Assembly (NCBI RefSeq): GCF_020514235.1
Contig: NZ_VTLB01000006.1
Coordinates: forward strand, 88,189-152,188
DNA from: Synechococcus sp. MU1617
Lineage (GTDB): Bacteria; Cyanobacteriota; Cyanobacteriia; PCC-6307; Cyanobiaceae
Length of the DNA: 64,000 bases
Direction: 5' to 3'
The position numbers were made by a program, and so were the translations under genes. The notes under the pieces are model-generated. The model saw nothing but the letters and a program-made list of their open reading frames with translations, ran no database searches and had not been told where the DNA came from. This document shows, in pieces, positions 25,647 to 34,233 of this stretch (the first letter of the stretch is position 1; every line of letters begins with the position of its first letter).

Positions 25647-26189
25647 TTAGGCCTCACCCGCTGGCAGCAGAAGAACGTCCAGCCGTTGCTGATCCAGTTC
25701 CTTGAGTTCCGCTCGCATCCCCTTGGCAAAGAAACGACCGAGCCGCTCTTGCCGCTCTTGCCAGCGCTCGAGGGGGACGGCTCCCAGCAGGAAACGCATC
25801 CGAAGGCCGTAGCCGCTGTCGGAATGCAGCTCTTCGATCTCCTCCAACTGCGGTGGGGTGTCCTCGTCCCAAAGTTTGAGCGCTTCCAGCGACGACTCCA
25901 GATGGGCCTTCTGGCCGTAGCGCCAGCGCGTCACATCACCGAGCAACTTGCCCAGTTCAGGGGCCGCAGCTTCGCGTTCTTTCTGAAAGGTCTTGATTGG
26001 TGTCACCCGGATCGCTGGTGGCAGCTCCGACGATTTCAATGCCAGTCCCCCCAACAAAATCGGGATTCCATAAAAAATCGTGGGGAGGCTGAGGTTGGCG
26101 CTTCCCGTGGCGTAAGCGGTGGCACCGACCACGGTCAGCACGCCTCCGGCGATGGTGACGAGGCTGCCGGGGGAGAAGAAATCCTTCAT
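25647..26189 (-). CDS. DUF2854 membrane protein
   Basis: 180 residues: two membrane helices near the N-terminus (LVTIAGGVLTVVGATAYATG and TIFYGIPILLGGLALK), followed by a soluble helical domain of about 120 residues containing RVTPIKTFQKERE and a LGDVTRWRYGQKAHLE segment. The layout and the LKSSELPP boundary match DUF2854, a family of cyanobacteria and plastids without known function. It lies 3 bp upstream of argB, suggesting an operon of convenience. The start at 26189 is preceded by a weak purine stretch. Confidence 0.8.
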   Translation of the reverse strand: MKDFFSPGSLVTIAGGVLTVVGATAYATGSANLSLPTIFYGIPILLGGLALKSSELPPAIRVTPIKTFQKEREAAAPELGKLLGDVTRWRYGQKAHLESSLEALKLWDEDTPPQLEEIEELHSDSGYGLRMRFLLGAVPLERWQERQERLGRFFAKGMRAELKELDQQRLDVLLLPAGEA

Positions 26190-26258
26190 GAAGGCCTTGG
26201 CTTGATCGTCATTTTGACCTCTAGGCCATCAGGATGGAGATCCACTGCCTCGAGCTAG

Positions 26259-26447
26259 ATGCCAGATCCATCGTCGACCGGGATGGATGATCTGCTCCAG
26301 CAGCTCGACCGTGATCGCAGCTGGTTGCTGCAGCAGATTGATGGTGGTCGCTGGCCCGAGCTGCGCCTGGATCTTGCCGCTCTTGAGCGGGAGCTCGGGC
26401 AACTGATCACCCGAGCCTCAGAACTGCAGGACGAAGCTGATCGTTGA
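26259..26447 (+). CDS. small coiled-coil protein, unknown
   Basis: A 62-residue acidic helical protein; LQQLDRDRSWLLQQIDGG and LAALERELGQLITRASELQDE form heptad-like repeats that predict a short coiled coil. The ATG at 26259 is the longest form; an ATG eight codons later begins MDDLLQQL. No family recognised. It is divergent from DUF2854 (69 bp) and convergent with ssb (29 bp). Small size keeps confidence moderate. Confidence 0.5.
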   Translation: MPDPSSTGMDDLLQQLDRDRSWLLQQIDGGRWPELRLDLAALERELGQLITRASELQDEADR

Positions 26448-26476
26448 GTTGCTCCGACCCGCGAGCGTCCTTTGAT

Positions 26477-26935
26477 TCAGAAGGGGATGTCGTCGGTGTC
26501 GGGAACCAGGGGTGCAGCATTCCAGCTGGCCGGTTCAGGCTCTTTCTCCACCTTGGTCGGCGCAGCCGCGGGGGCCTGGCGGCTTGGGGCCGGGGCTGCC
26601 GGGTTGCCGGATGGGGGTGCGCCCGTGGCTGCCGCGCCAATCGGATGAAGCCGAGCCAGGGTGAATTCAGCCCGTTTCTCCTTCATGCCATCACCCCGGG
26701 GCATCGTGTTCATCCTCAGCCGACCTTCAATCAGCAGCCGCTGCCCTGTCTGCACACGGTTCTGCAGCTCCTGGGCCAGGTTGCCCCAGCCCACCACTTT
26801 CAATTCGCCTGGAGGATCACCGTCCCGAAGGGGATCAAAGCGCACGGCCATCTCCGCAATGGGAGTCTGGTTGTCCTGGGTGTATCGAACCGTCGGTGCG
26901 TCGATCACCTCCACTTCGAGCACGCAATGGTTCAT
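26477..26935 (-). CDS. ssb: single-stranded DNA-binding protein
   Basis: 152 residues. The N-terminal ~100 form the OB fold (VLEVEVIDAPTVRYTQDN, ELKVVGWGNLAQEL, RLLIEGRLRMNTM); a Pro/Ala-rich linker leads to the acidic tip DTDDIPF, the protein-docking end of bacterial SSBs. This differs from the shorter cyanobacterial SSB seen elsewhere, so a second ssb in the genome is possible. The ATG at 26935 gives the usual start right before the first strand. It diverges from cobK with a 29-bp gap between the two start codons. Confidence 0.85.
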   Translation of the reverse strand: MNHCVLEVEVIDAPTVRYTQDNQTPIAEMAVRFDPLRDGDPPGELKVVGWGNLAQELQNRVQTGQRLLIEGRLRMNTMPRGDGMKEKRAEFTLARLHPIGAAATGAPPSGNPAAPAPSRQAPAAAPTKVEKEPEPASWNAAPLVPDTDDIPF

Positions 26936-26964
26936 GGCTTGAGCTGGTGTCGGCGCACATCCTG

Positions 26965-27756
26965 ATGCAAGGCCCCGCGAATGACCAGCGTCGTGTGCTG
27001 CTGCTGGCTGGAACCGGTGAGGGGCCGCGCTTGGTGCAGGAGCTCTACCGCCGCAATTGGCGTGTGAGCGTGAGCGTGGTGACCGCAAGTGCGGCGAAGG
27101 CCTACGCGGGACTGCCACTCGAGCGGATCTTGATCGGTGCCCTGCAGGGCATTGGCGGAATTACGGCAGCACTGCACCAGGCCGGGCCTTTCCATTGGGT
27201 GGTGGATGCCACGCATCCTTTTGCGGCTCGGATCAGCCATGATCTGGTCACCGCTTGTGCGGATCTCGGCCAACCGCTGCTGCGTTTTGAGCGTCGCCTT
27301 GAACCGCTTGGAGCTGCCTCTCTGCTGGCTGATGCCGAGGCATTGGCCGCCCAGCCGCTCAATGGCCAGCGTCTACTGCTGGCCATTGGAGGTCGTCATC
27401 TTCCGGCCTTGACTGCCGCCGTGCGCCGCGCCGGAGGTATCCCCTATGGCCGTGCGCTTCCGTCCCCCGATGGATTGCGCGCAGCACTGCGGGCTGGTCT
27501 GCCCCCGGATCACCTGGCCGTGGTGCGCCCCCTGCTGGGGGAGGTGCCGGGGGCGATCGAGCGGTCTCTCTGCCGTCGCTGGGACATCGGGGTGGTGCTA
27601 TGCCGCCAGTCTGGTGGTGTGACGGAACAGCTCTGGCATCAACTCACCACGGATCTGGGGCTGAGCTTGCTGCTGTTGCGGCGTCCTTCCCCCCCCGCTG
27701 GAATGGATTGTGTCGAGGATGTCAGCAGCCTGATGGATCGGCTTGAGTGTGATTGA
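26965..27756 (+). CDS. cobK: precorrin-6A reductase (CobK/CbiJ)
   Basis: A 263-residue NADPH-dependent reductase of the corrin-ring pathway to (pseudo)cobalamin. Visible: LLLAGTGEGPRLVQEL nucleotide-binding start, VVDATHPFAARIS, the LLRFERR segment and LLAIGGRHLPAL, all typical of CobK/CbiJ. The ATG at 26965 was chosen because the preceding 23 residues in frame overlap ssb on the other strand and are not family-like. The cutA start codon lies inside its last codons, giving an 8- to 14-bp overlap. With cobO at 51 kb it shows that the cell makes corrinoids. Confidence 0.88.
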   Translation: MQGPANDQRRVLLLAGTGEGPRLVQELYRRNWRVSVSVVTASAAKAYAGLPLERILIGALQGIGGITAALHQAGPFHWVVDATHPFAARISHDLVTACADLGQPLLRFERRLEPLGAASLLADAEALAAQPLNGQRLLLAIGGRHLPALTAAVRRAGGIPYGRALPSPDGLRAALRAGLPPDHLAVVRPLLGEVPGAIERSLCRRWDIGVVLCRQSGGVTEQLWHQLTTDLGLSLLLLRRPSPPAGMDCVEDVSSLMDRLECD

Positions 27757-28093
27757 AGCGAGTGGGCTCGTGCTGGCCCTCACCACGGAAGCGAACGCTG
27801 AGAGTGCCAAACAGCTGGCCGAGGCCTTGCTGGAGCGCCATCTCGTGGCCTGTGTTTCCGTCCACCCCGTTCAGTCGTTCTATCGCTGGGAGGGGGCGCT
27901 GCAGGCGTCCCATGAGGTTCAACTGCTGATGAAGACCTCAGCCCGGCATGTGGAAGACCTGCGCTCAGCTATCTCAGAGCTGCACAGCTATGACACCCCT
28001 GAGTGGTTGTGCTGGCCGGTGACGGCATCACCGGCTTATGGGGCTTGGGCTATCGCTGAGCTCAGTTCAGATGCGTCTCCGCCAGCTGCTTGA
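27743..28093 (+). CDS. cutA: CutA1 divalent-ion tolerance protein
   Basis: 116 residues of the CutA1 family, small trimers with a ferredoxin-like fold, linked genetically to copper tolerance in E. coli though the biochemical role is debated. Blocks: LALTTEANAESAKQLAEALLE, LVACVSVHPVQSFYRWEG, LLMKTSARHVEDL and a YDTPEWLCWPV end, which matches the usual YxxPEI segment. The start is TTG at 27743 or GTG at 27749, both within the end of cobK, so coupled translation is likely. Its last 32 bp overlap the convergent kinase gene. Confidence 0.9.
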   Translation: MSVIEASGLVLALTTEANAESAKQLAEALLERHLVACVSVHPVQSFYRWEGALQASHEVQLLMKTSARHVEDLRSAISELHSYDTPEWLCWPVTASPAYGAWAIAELSSDASPPAA

Positions 28094-29075
28094 GGCAGAC
28101 CTGGGAGCGGGCCCCCAGTTGGGTCACGATCTGTCCGGCGCAGACGGCTCCGAGCTCACCACAGCGCTCGAGTGATTCGCCCTGGGTGAAGCCATGCAGG
28201 AATCCGCCGGCATAGAGGTCGCCTGCACCCGTGGTGTCCACCAGGTCTCCCAGGCCGAAGATGCCGACATCCCAGCGCTGGTCTCCACTCAGCACAACGG
28301 ATCCCTGGGCACCACGGGTGATCGCAATCACCGAGCAGCAGCCGCGCACCCGCTCGAGGGCTTGGTCGAAATCATCAGTTTCATAAAGCGACTGAATTTC
28401 GACGTCATTGGCGAACAGCACATCGACGTGGCCATTCACCAGTTCGAGAAAACTCGCTCTGTGTCGATCCACACAGAAGCCATCGGAGAGCGAAAGAGCG
28501 ACCTTTCCGCCTGCTTCGCGGCAGGCTTCGGCGGCGGCGATGAAGGCCCGTTTGGCGGCAGGACTGTCCCAGAGGTAGCCCTCGAGATAAAGCACCTTGG
28601 CTTGCTTGACCATGGAGAGGTCGAGATCCTCGGGCTCCAGTTGGGTGGAGGCCCCCAGGAACGTGCACATGGTCCGCTCGGCATCGGGCGTGACGTAAAT
28701 CAGGCAGCGCGCTGTTGTGGCTCCACTTGTGGCTGCTGGGGTCTCAAAGCGTGCACCAACGGCCCGGATGTCGTGGCTGAAAATGCTGCCGAGCTGGTCG
28801 TCCCGAACACGGCCGATGAAACCAGCGCGACCGCCGAGCTGGGCAATGCCCACCATGGTGTTGGCAACCGAGCCACCGGAGGTTTCGAGGCCAGCACCAC
28901 TGGCCTTGTAGAGAGCCTCTGCCTGTTGTTCATCGATCAGCGCCATGCCCCCTTTCTGGAGGCCGTGTTCAGCGATGAAATTGTCGTCCGTCTGCACCAG
29001 AACATCGACGATGGCGTTGCCGATGCCAACGACATCGAGGCTGCAGGCGCTGGGGAAACGGGTCTCTGATGACAT
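28062..29075 (-). CDS. PfkB-family carbohydrate/nucleoside kinase
   Basis: 337 residues with the ribokinase fold: VVGIGNAIVDVLVQ start, GGSVANTMVGIAQLGG sugar-binding segment and the ATP/anion-hole motif DTTGAGDLYAGGFLHG with its catalytic Asp. It resembles the adenosine-kinase-like group of PfkB proteins found in cyanobacteria. Ribokinase, fructokinase or adenosine kinase activity cannot be told apart by eye, so no symbol is given. It lies 41 bp downstream of purA on the same strand, which weakly favours a purine role. Its 3' end overlaps cutA by 32 bp. Confidence 0.85.
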   Translation of the reverse strand: MSSETRFPSACSLDVVGIGNAIVDVLVQTDDNFIAEHGLQKGGMALIDEQQAEALYKASGAGLETSGGSVANTMVGIAQLGGRAGFIGRVRDDQLGSIFSHDIRAVGARFETPAATSGATTARCLIYVTPDAERTMCTFLGASTQLEPEDLDLSMVKQAKVLYLEGYLWDSPAAKRAFIAAAEACREAGGKVALSLSDGFCVDRHRASFLELVNGHVDVLFANDVEIQSLYETDDFDQALERVRGCCSVIAITRGAQGSVVLSGDQRWDVGIFGLGDLVDTTGAGDLYAGGFLHGFTQGESLERCGELGAVCAGQIVTQLGARSQVCLKQLAETHLN

Positions 29076-29116
29076 CGACGCGTGGAAAGCAGCCCCGAAG
29101 TATGAACCTCAGAGGC

Positions 29117-30430
29117 TTAGGCGCTCAATAAAGCCCGCTTGGGGCCATGGATCGGATCTTCGACAACGATGGTCTGATCACGGCTGGCCCCTAGGGAGAC
29201 AATGGCGATCGGCACTTCCATCAAATCGGCGAGGAAGCGCAGGTAATCCATGGCCGGCTTGGGGAGGTCCTCAAGGCTGCGGCATTCTTCGGTGGAGCAC
29301 TGCCAGCCAGGCAGCGTTTCGAAGATGGGTTTGCACTGGGCGAAGTCATCGGCACTGCTCGGGAAGTGCTCGATTCGCTCGCCATTGAGCTCATAGGCCA
29401 CACAGACCTGAATTTCGTCCAGTTCATCCAGAACATCCAGCTTGGTTACGGCCAGACAGTCCAAGCCGTTGACCTGCACGGCATAGCGACCGATCACGCC
29501 GTCAAACCAGCCACAGCGCCGTTGGCGGCCAGTGGTGGTGCCGAATTCACCACCGCGTTCCGTGAGCTGGTCATTCAGGCTTCCGCTTAGCTCGGTGGGG
29601 AAGGGGCCTTCACCCACGCGGGTGGTGTAGGCCTTGGCCACGCCGATGACGCGGTCAATCAGGGTTGGGCCGACGCCTGCACCGATGCATGCACCGCCGG
29701 ACACTGGATTGGAGGAAGTGACGTACGGGTAGGTGCCGTGGTCCAGGTCCAACAGCGTGCCCTGGGCACCTTCGAACAGGATGTTTTTGCGAGCTCGCGC
29801 TGCCTGATGAATCGTTTGGGTGCACTCCACCACGTGGGGTGCGAGGCGCTTGCCGTATTCCAGATATTCCTGGATGACGTCTTCGGCGTTCAGGGGAGCA
29901 ACGCCGTAAATGGTTTGAAGAAGTTCGTTCTTCTCTTGCAGTGGGCCTTCAAGGCGTTCGCTCAGCCGCTGTTCGTCCAGGAGGTCGATGACGCGGATGC
30001 CACTGCGCTGCGACTTGTCGGCGTAGGTGGGGCCGATTCCGCGGCCTGTGGTTCCGATCCGGCGTGCCCCCCTCTGCTTCTCCATCGCCTGATCGAGCAG
30101 GCGGTGGTAAGGCATCGTCACGTGGGCCGTGGATGCCAAGCGAAGCCCTGAAATATCAATGTCGTTGGCGATGAGCATGTCCAGCTCACCGAGCATCACC
30201 TTGGGATCCACCACCGTGCCGGATCCGATCAGGCAGATCGTGTCGGGATAAAGGATTCCAGAGGGAATCAGGTGCAGCTTGAGCACACGATCGTCAACAA
30301 CAATCGTGTGGCCTGCATTCACACCACCCTGATAGCGAACCACCACATCGGCGGAGCGGCTCAGGAGATCGGTGATCTTTCCTTTTCCCTCGTCACCCCA
30401 CTGCGCTCCGATGACGACAACGTTGGCCAA
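29117..30430 (-). CDS. purA: adenylosuccinate synthetase
   Basis: A 437-residue GTP-dependent enzyme that converts IMP and aspartate to adenylosuccinate on the way to AMP. Visible: [21 protein letters not shown]-loop and catalytic Asp, [10 protein letters not shown] with the catalytic His, [17 protein letters not shown] and the [12 protein letters not shown] loop. The TTG at 30430 gives the standard ANVVVIGAQ start; a GTG two codons upstream also fits. Gene order purA-psb27-proS (minus strand) is followed, with 91 bp between psb27 and purA that could hold a promoter. Confidence 0.96.
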   Translation of the reverse strand: MANVVVIGAQWGDEGKGKITDLLSRSADVVVRYQGGVNAGHTIVVDDRVLKLHLIPSGILYPDTICLIGSGTVVDPKVMLGELDMLIANDIDISGLRLASTAHVTMPYHRLLDQAMEKQRGARRIGTTGRGIGPTYADKSQRSGIRVIDLLDEQRLSERLEGPLQEKNELLQTIYGVAPLNAEDVIQEYLEYGKRLAPHVVECTQTIHQAARARKNILFEGAQGTLLDLDHGTYPYVTSSNPVSGGACIGAGVGPTLIDRVIGVAKAYTTRVGEGPFPTELSGSLNDQLTERGGEFGTTTGRQRRCGWFDGVIGRYAVQVNGLDCLAVTKLDVLDELDEIQVCVAYELNGERIEHFPSSADDFAQCKPIFETLPGWQCSTEECRSLEDLPKPAMDYLRFLADLMEVPIAIVSLGASRDQTIVVEDPIHGPKRALLSA

Positions 30431-30521
30431 GAACACGGCGGCCCGAAGCCGCAGATCTGCACAATCCGCGAGTATCTCAGATCTCGGGTGGCCTCGTCAA
30501 AGCTGAGTTTGTCTTGAGGGC

Positions 30522-30947
30522 TCAGCTGCCCCGGACCACTGATTTCTCAGCCTTGTTTAGCTCCTTGGCGATGCGGTCATGCAGCGCTTCGGGCAGGGGA
30601 CGATTGGCGTAGGAGGCGTAATGACCAGCCAAAGAATTCAGCGCTGTCTGCATCGTGGTGAAGGAGCTGAGTCCGTTCACACGGGGCTGAGGCCGATAAC
30701 GGGACATGTAGTCGTTGATCAGGGCCCGCGCGTCGGCTTCGGCTTCGGCGTGGGTCGGATCGTCCTGAGGCAGGTCAATCACCGTTAGCAGGGTGCGGGA
30801 GACCGCCACGGTGTCTTCCACGTAGTCGCCGCTGAGACGAGCTTCAGCATCCCCACTGCAGGCCGTAAGGAGGAGGCATAACCCCAGGCCAAGGGCTACG
30901 GCAGCCCGGCTGAGGGGGCGAAGCAGGCGTGTCAGTGCGGAAAGCAT
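30522..30947 (-). CDS. psb27: photosystem II assembly lipoprotein Psb27
   Basis: 141 residues: a basic start, a hydrophobic signal segment ending LLLTAC with lipobox Cys, then a ~110-residue four-helix bundle (SGDYVEDTVAVSRTLL, INDYMSRYRPQPRVNGL, FTTMQTALNSLAGHYASY, EALHDRIAKELNKAEKS). Psb27 binds CP43 on the lumen side during photosystem II assembly and repair. The ATG at 30947 is used, with AAGGG a few bases upstream; a TTG at 30959 is an alternative. It sits between proS (24-bp gap) and purA, all on the minus strand. Confidence 0.95.
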   Translation of the reverse strand: MLSALTRLLRPLSRAAVALGLGLCLLLTACSGDAEARLSGDYVEDTVAVSRTLLTVIDLPQDDPTHAEAEADARALINDYMSRYRPQPRVNGLSSFTTMQTALNSLAGHYASYANRPLPEALHDRIAKELNKAEKSVVRGS

Positions 30948-30971
30948 GAAACCCTTCAATGTGGATCGACT

Positions 30972-32753
30972 TTAGGGGTGGAGTGCCTTGGTCAGGCAGG
31001 TCACAGCCTCAGCATGGGGAAGCTTCTGCACCTCGCGGCTGCTGCGGCACACCAGTTCAACGGTTCCTTCGCTCGCGTCGCGTCCCACCACGATCCGCCA
31101 AGGGATGCCGATCAGATCCGCGTCTTTGAACTTGACGCCGGCGCGTTCTTTGCGGTCGTCGATGAGCACATCGACTCCGGCAGCCTGAAGCTGCGTATAG
31201 AGCGCTTCCCCAAGCTGGGCCTGGGTCTCGTCTTGGATGTTGGCAACAACGACGATGGCTTCAAAGGGGGCGATGGCGGTCGGCCAACAGATGCCGCTGT
31301 CGTCGTGGTGCTGTTCGACGGCAGCCTGCGCCAGCCTGGAAACGCCGATTCCGTAGCAACCCATCCAGAACGGTTCGGTCTTGCCGTTCTCGTTGGTGAA
31401 ACGGCTCTCCATGGCCTCGGAATATTTCCGGCCCAACTGAAAAATGTGGCCAACTTCGATGCCTCTTTTTTCCGTCAGCCTTGATTCAGGGTTGTGTGTA
31501 CAGACGTCGCCTGCTCGTGCATTGCGTAGATCCAGGCTGGTCGGCTTCTGCGCGATGGCGGCCCAGCTGGTGTTGAAACGGTGCAGATCGGGCTTGTTGG
31601 AACCACAGATGAAGCCGCCGAGTTCGCTGGCGGTTTCGTCCGCCAGACGCAGGAATGTTGGCTCCCAGGTCTTGGCTCCCTGCAGGACGTCATCGGAGAA
31701 GTCGGGCCCGATCGATCCAAAGGGGATCGGATCAATCTGCTGACGGTTGTTGTCGTCTGGTGTGATCGGGCGGCAATCGAGAACACCCTTATTCAGGATT
31801 CGACTGACGGCGTTCACAACCTTGGTCGGGTTGAGCTCCTGGTCACCACGGAGGCTCACCAGCAGGGGTTGGAGGGTGTCATCGTCCAGCGTCGCCACGA
31901 ACAGCAGCACCTTCACCACTTGGCTCGGATCCCAGCCTTTGGCGTCGCAGAGGCTCTCGATGCTGCCCAAGCCAGGGGTTGGAATCGATTCTTCCGGGCC
32001 ATCAGGGAGAGGAGATGCGGCGGATGGGATCGAAACAGCCTTTTCTTGATTGGCAGCGTATTGGCCGTCATCGCTGATCAGGATCAGGTCTTCCCCGGCA
32101 TCCGCCGTCACCATGAACTCCTGGGAGGCGGCGCCGCCGATCGCTCCGCTATCGGCATCGACAGGGACGGCATCCAGGCCACAACGTTCAAAGATGCGGC
32201 GGTAGGCCTGATCCATGTCGCCGTAGGTCTCGCGAAGATCCGCTTCGCTGGCATGGAAGGAATAGGCGTCCTTCATGATGAATTCGCGGCCTCGCATCAG
32301 GCCAAAGCGGGGACGGATCTCGTCGCGAAATTTGGTCTGGATCTGGTACAGGTTCACCGGCAGCTGCCGGTATGACCTCAGCAGCTCACCCGCCAGGCTG
32401 GTGATCACTTCTTCATGGGTTGGGCCAAGCCCCAGCTCTCTGCCTTGTCGGTCTTCGAGGTGAAACATGATCCCCTCTCCAGCGGTGTAGCCCTGCCAGC
32501 GGCCACTCCTCTGCCAGAGCTCAGCAGGATGCAGCTGCGGCAGCAGGGTTTCTTGGGCGCCAGCGCGGTTCATCTCCTCTCGCACCACGGCGGTGATCTT
32601 CTGAAGCACCTTCCACATCAAGGGGAGGTAGGCGTAGATCCCTGATCCAACGCGACGGATGTAGCCGGCCCTGAGAAGCAACTGATGCGAGGTGATCTCC
32701 GCTTCGGCGGGAACATCCCGAAGCGTCACCAGCAGCAGGCGGGAGACGCGCAT
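30972..32753 (-). CDS. proS: prolyl-tRNA synthetase
   Basis: A 593-residue class II synthetase of the bacterial type. Motif 1 region VGSGIYAYLPLMWKVLQKI, motif 2 TKFRDEIRPRFGLMRGREFIMKDAYSF and motif 3 GCYGIGVSRL are clear. The ~180-residue editing (INS) domain lies between motifs 2 and 3, and a HGTP anticodon-binding domain ends the protein (IVVVANIQDE). The ATG at 32753 is used; the preceding TTG adds one residue. It is probably the first gene of proS-psb27-purA. Confidence 0.97.
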   Translation of the reverse strand: MRVSRLLLVTLRDVPAEAEITSHQLLLRAGYIRRVGSGIYAYLPLMWKVLQKITAVVREEMNRAGAQETLLPQLHPAELWQRSGRWQGYTAGEGIMFHLEDRQGRELGLGPTHEEVITSLAGELLRSYRQLPVNLYQIQTKFRDEIRPRFGLMRGREFIMKDAYSFHASEADLRETYGDMDQAYRRIFERCGLDAVPVDADSGAIGGAASQEFMVTADAGEDLILISDDGQYAANQEKAVSIPSAASPLPDGPEESIPTPGLGSIESLCDAKGWDPSQVVKVLLFVATLDDDTLQPLLVSLRGDQELNPTKVVNAVSRILNKGVLDCRPITPDDNNRQQIDPIPFGSIGPDFSDDVLQGAKTWEPTFLRLADETASELGGFICGSNKPDLHRFNTSWAAIAQKPTSLDLRNARAGDVCTHNPESRLTEKRGIEVGHIFQLGRKYSEAMESRFTNENGKTEPFWMGCYGIGVSRLAQAAVEQHHDDSGICWPTAIAPFEAIVVVANIQDETQAQLGEALYTQLQAAGVDVLIDDRKERAGVKFKDADLIGIPWRIVVGRDASEGTVELVCRSSREVQKLPHAEAVTCLTKALHP

Positions 32754-32900
32754 CAATCGGAAGAAAATGAGATTTGGAAGTTATCACCGCTTCGGAGGCA
32801 TGCCGATCGCGGAAGTGTCTGTTTTGCTGGAATTCCACTGTGCGCCCTGAGTCTCGGCTGCTACCGTCCAGCTCAATCCAGCCTGTCCTAGGCCCGTCTC

Positions 32901-33365
32901 ATGTTTCCTCGGTCCGTTGAATCTGTGGCGTCAAGCGTTCAACAAGCGACCGAGCTTTCCATGGATTCAGCCCATGCATCTGCGCAGGCCGAGGCCCTGG
33001 TCGGAATCGACGACGTTCAGAAATCCCTTAATCGCTCCCGTGCCTCGGTTTACCGATACACCAACACCGACCCACGCAACCTCAATCCCCCCTTCAACCC
33101 CCGCAAGCTGAATCCGGAGTACCGCAGCGATCAGAAAGATCCGCTGATGTTCCACCCAAATGAGGTGGCGCGCTTCGCGAAAGATGTTCTACGCATCAAG
33201 GAAGTCACCGTCGAGGTGCTGAACTCTCCCTCAACGGCGACGCAGCAAATCTTGGGATCGATCCTTGAGGAGCTCCGACTGATCCGAAGCCAACTCGAGG
33301 CGAGTGGACAATCACCTTCTGACCTGAGCGCACGTCTCGACCAGCAAGACCGGCCCGCCGCTTAA
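32901..33365 (+). CDS. possible helix-turn-helix DNA-binding protein
   Basis: 154 residues. The middle (VGIDDVQKSLNRSRASVYRYTNTD ... FHPNEVARFAKDVL) resembles the MerR/excisionase-type wing-HTH, with a conserved-looking NLNPPFNPRKLNPEYR stretch between. A C-terminal helix (ILGSILEELRLIRSQLEA) could dimerise. The ATG at 32901 is used; an ATG 20 codons later begins MDSAHAS. It is divergent from proS (147 bp) and ends at an intrinsic terminator, so it is a single-gene unit. Role unknown; a regulator or nucleoid protein is plausible. Confidence 0.65.
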   Translation: MFPRSVESVASSVQQATELSMDSAHASAQAEALVGIDDVQKSLNRSRASVYRYTNTDPRNLNPPFNPRKLNPEYRSDQKDPLMFHPNEVARFAKDVLRIKEVTVEVLNSPSTATQQILGSILEELRLIRSQLEASGQSPSDLSARLDQQDRPAA

Positions 33366-33427
33366 TGATCGGTGCGTCCTGCTTTTGGCAGTGACAGAAT
33401 GAGTTGATCAACGTTGTGATCGGAAGA

Positions 33428-33452
33428 GGGAGCTTTTGCAGCTCCCCGTTTT
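33428..33452 (+). terminator. Rho-independent terminator after the HTH-like gene
   Basis: GGGAGC, loop TTTTGC-like, then GCTCCC and CGTTTT. It ends directly against the ATG at 33453, so it separates the HTH-like gene from what follows. Confidence 0.7.
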
Positions 33453-33737
33453 ATGGCCTCAGATGTTCCCCACCCGTCTCACGATGACGCCATCGCGTCG
33501 TCGGAGGCGGATGAGCCGTTTAGTCGTCGCGCCTCGTTGACGGCCATCAAAGGATTACTAATTGCTGTTGTCAGCTTCAGTGCTCCTCTCGTGGCTGTGA
33601 TCACGGATCGAACGTTCCCTTCTCCGCAACTGATCCCCACCGCCTCGGATCGGCATGGATCTCCATCAGCTCTCCCCGTCACCTTCGCCAGGATTGGTGA
33701 ATCTCATCGTGGAGATTCCGGCAGGAAGCAGGAATAA
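33453..33737 (+). CDS. possible small membrane protein overlapping the second pyrophosphatase
   Basis: 94 residues: an acidic N-terminus, one convincing membrane segment (LTAIKGLLIAVVSFSAPLVAVI), and then a tail whose last 27 residues overlap the next gene (33655) in another frame. The ATG immediately follows the terminator hairpin T-run, leaving no room for a ribosome site, so a leaderless message or a later start would be needed. The hydrophobic segment favours a real peptide; the position is against it. Confidence 0.35.
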   Translation: MASDVPHPSHDDAIASSEADEPFSRRASLTAIKGLLIAVVSFSAPLVAVITDRTFPSPQLIPTASDRHGSPSALPVTFARIGESHRGDSGRKQE

Positions 33738-34164
33738 ATACGAGTACTCCGCCGAAGCTGGAGTGATGGTCCTCGACCGGGTGATGCACTCTTCAGTGCG
33801 TTACCCCTTCGACTACGGCTTTATCCCCAACACGCTGGCGGAGGACGGTTCTCCCCTCGACGCGATGGTGATCATGGCTGAACCCACCTTCGCGGGTTGC
33901 CTGATCAAGGCTCGCCCTATCGGTGTGTTGGATCTCCATGATCGGGGTGCTTACGACGGGAAGATCCTTTGTGTTCCCGATGCAGACCCCCGTCAGGACG
34001 AGATTCGCAGCATTCGCCAGATCGCGGCATCCCAGCTCGAGGAGGTTGCTGAATTCTTCAGGACGTACCGCACGCTGCAGGGTGGAGTTGTGACGATTGA
34101 CGGATGGCGCGACCTTGATGCGGTTCAGCCCTTACTTGATTCCTGCATTAATGCAGCCAATTGA
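33655..34164 (+). CDS. family I pyrophosphatase-like protein with altered active site
   Basis: A 169-residue protein with the canonical cyanobacterial PPase sequence: VEIPAGSRNKYEY, VLDRVMHSSVRYPFDYGFIPNT and KILCVPDADPR. Most ligands are kept (E20, K28, E30, R42, Y50, Y54, D64, D69, D96, D101, K103). However, the metal motif reads D64-G-S66-P-L-D69 instead of DGDPLD, placing Ser where E. coli has catalytic Asp67, and K142 of E. coli is Arg139 here. Activity is therefore probably low or absent. The complete enzyme at 15863 could cover the cell's need. The ATG at 33655 is good. The symbol ppa is kept for the other gene. Confidence 0.88.
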   Translation: MDLHQLSPSPSPGLVNLIVEIPAGSRNKYEYSAEAGVMVLDRVMHSSVRYPFDYGFIPNTLAEDGSPLDAMVIMAEPTFAGCLIKARPIGVLDLHDRGAYDGKILCVPDADPRQDEIRSIRQIAASQLEEVAEFFRTYRTLQGGVVTIDGWRDLDAVQPLLDSCINAAN

Positions 34165-34233
34165 TCTCAGGGAAGAGCCCCTTGATCGGGCCAGATGCTT
34201 GTAAGTTGGTGCGCACTGAGATTTGCGGTAACC

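Noticed and set aside
25089..26258. Long plus-strand frame opposite argB and DUF2854
   Set aside because: Shadow; argB and DUF2854 carry recognised motifs on the other strand.
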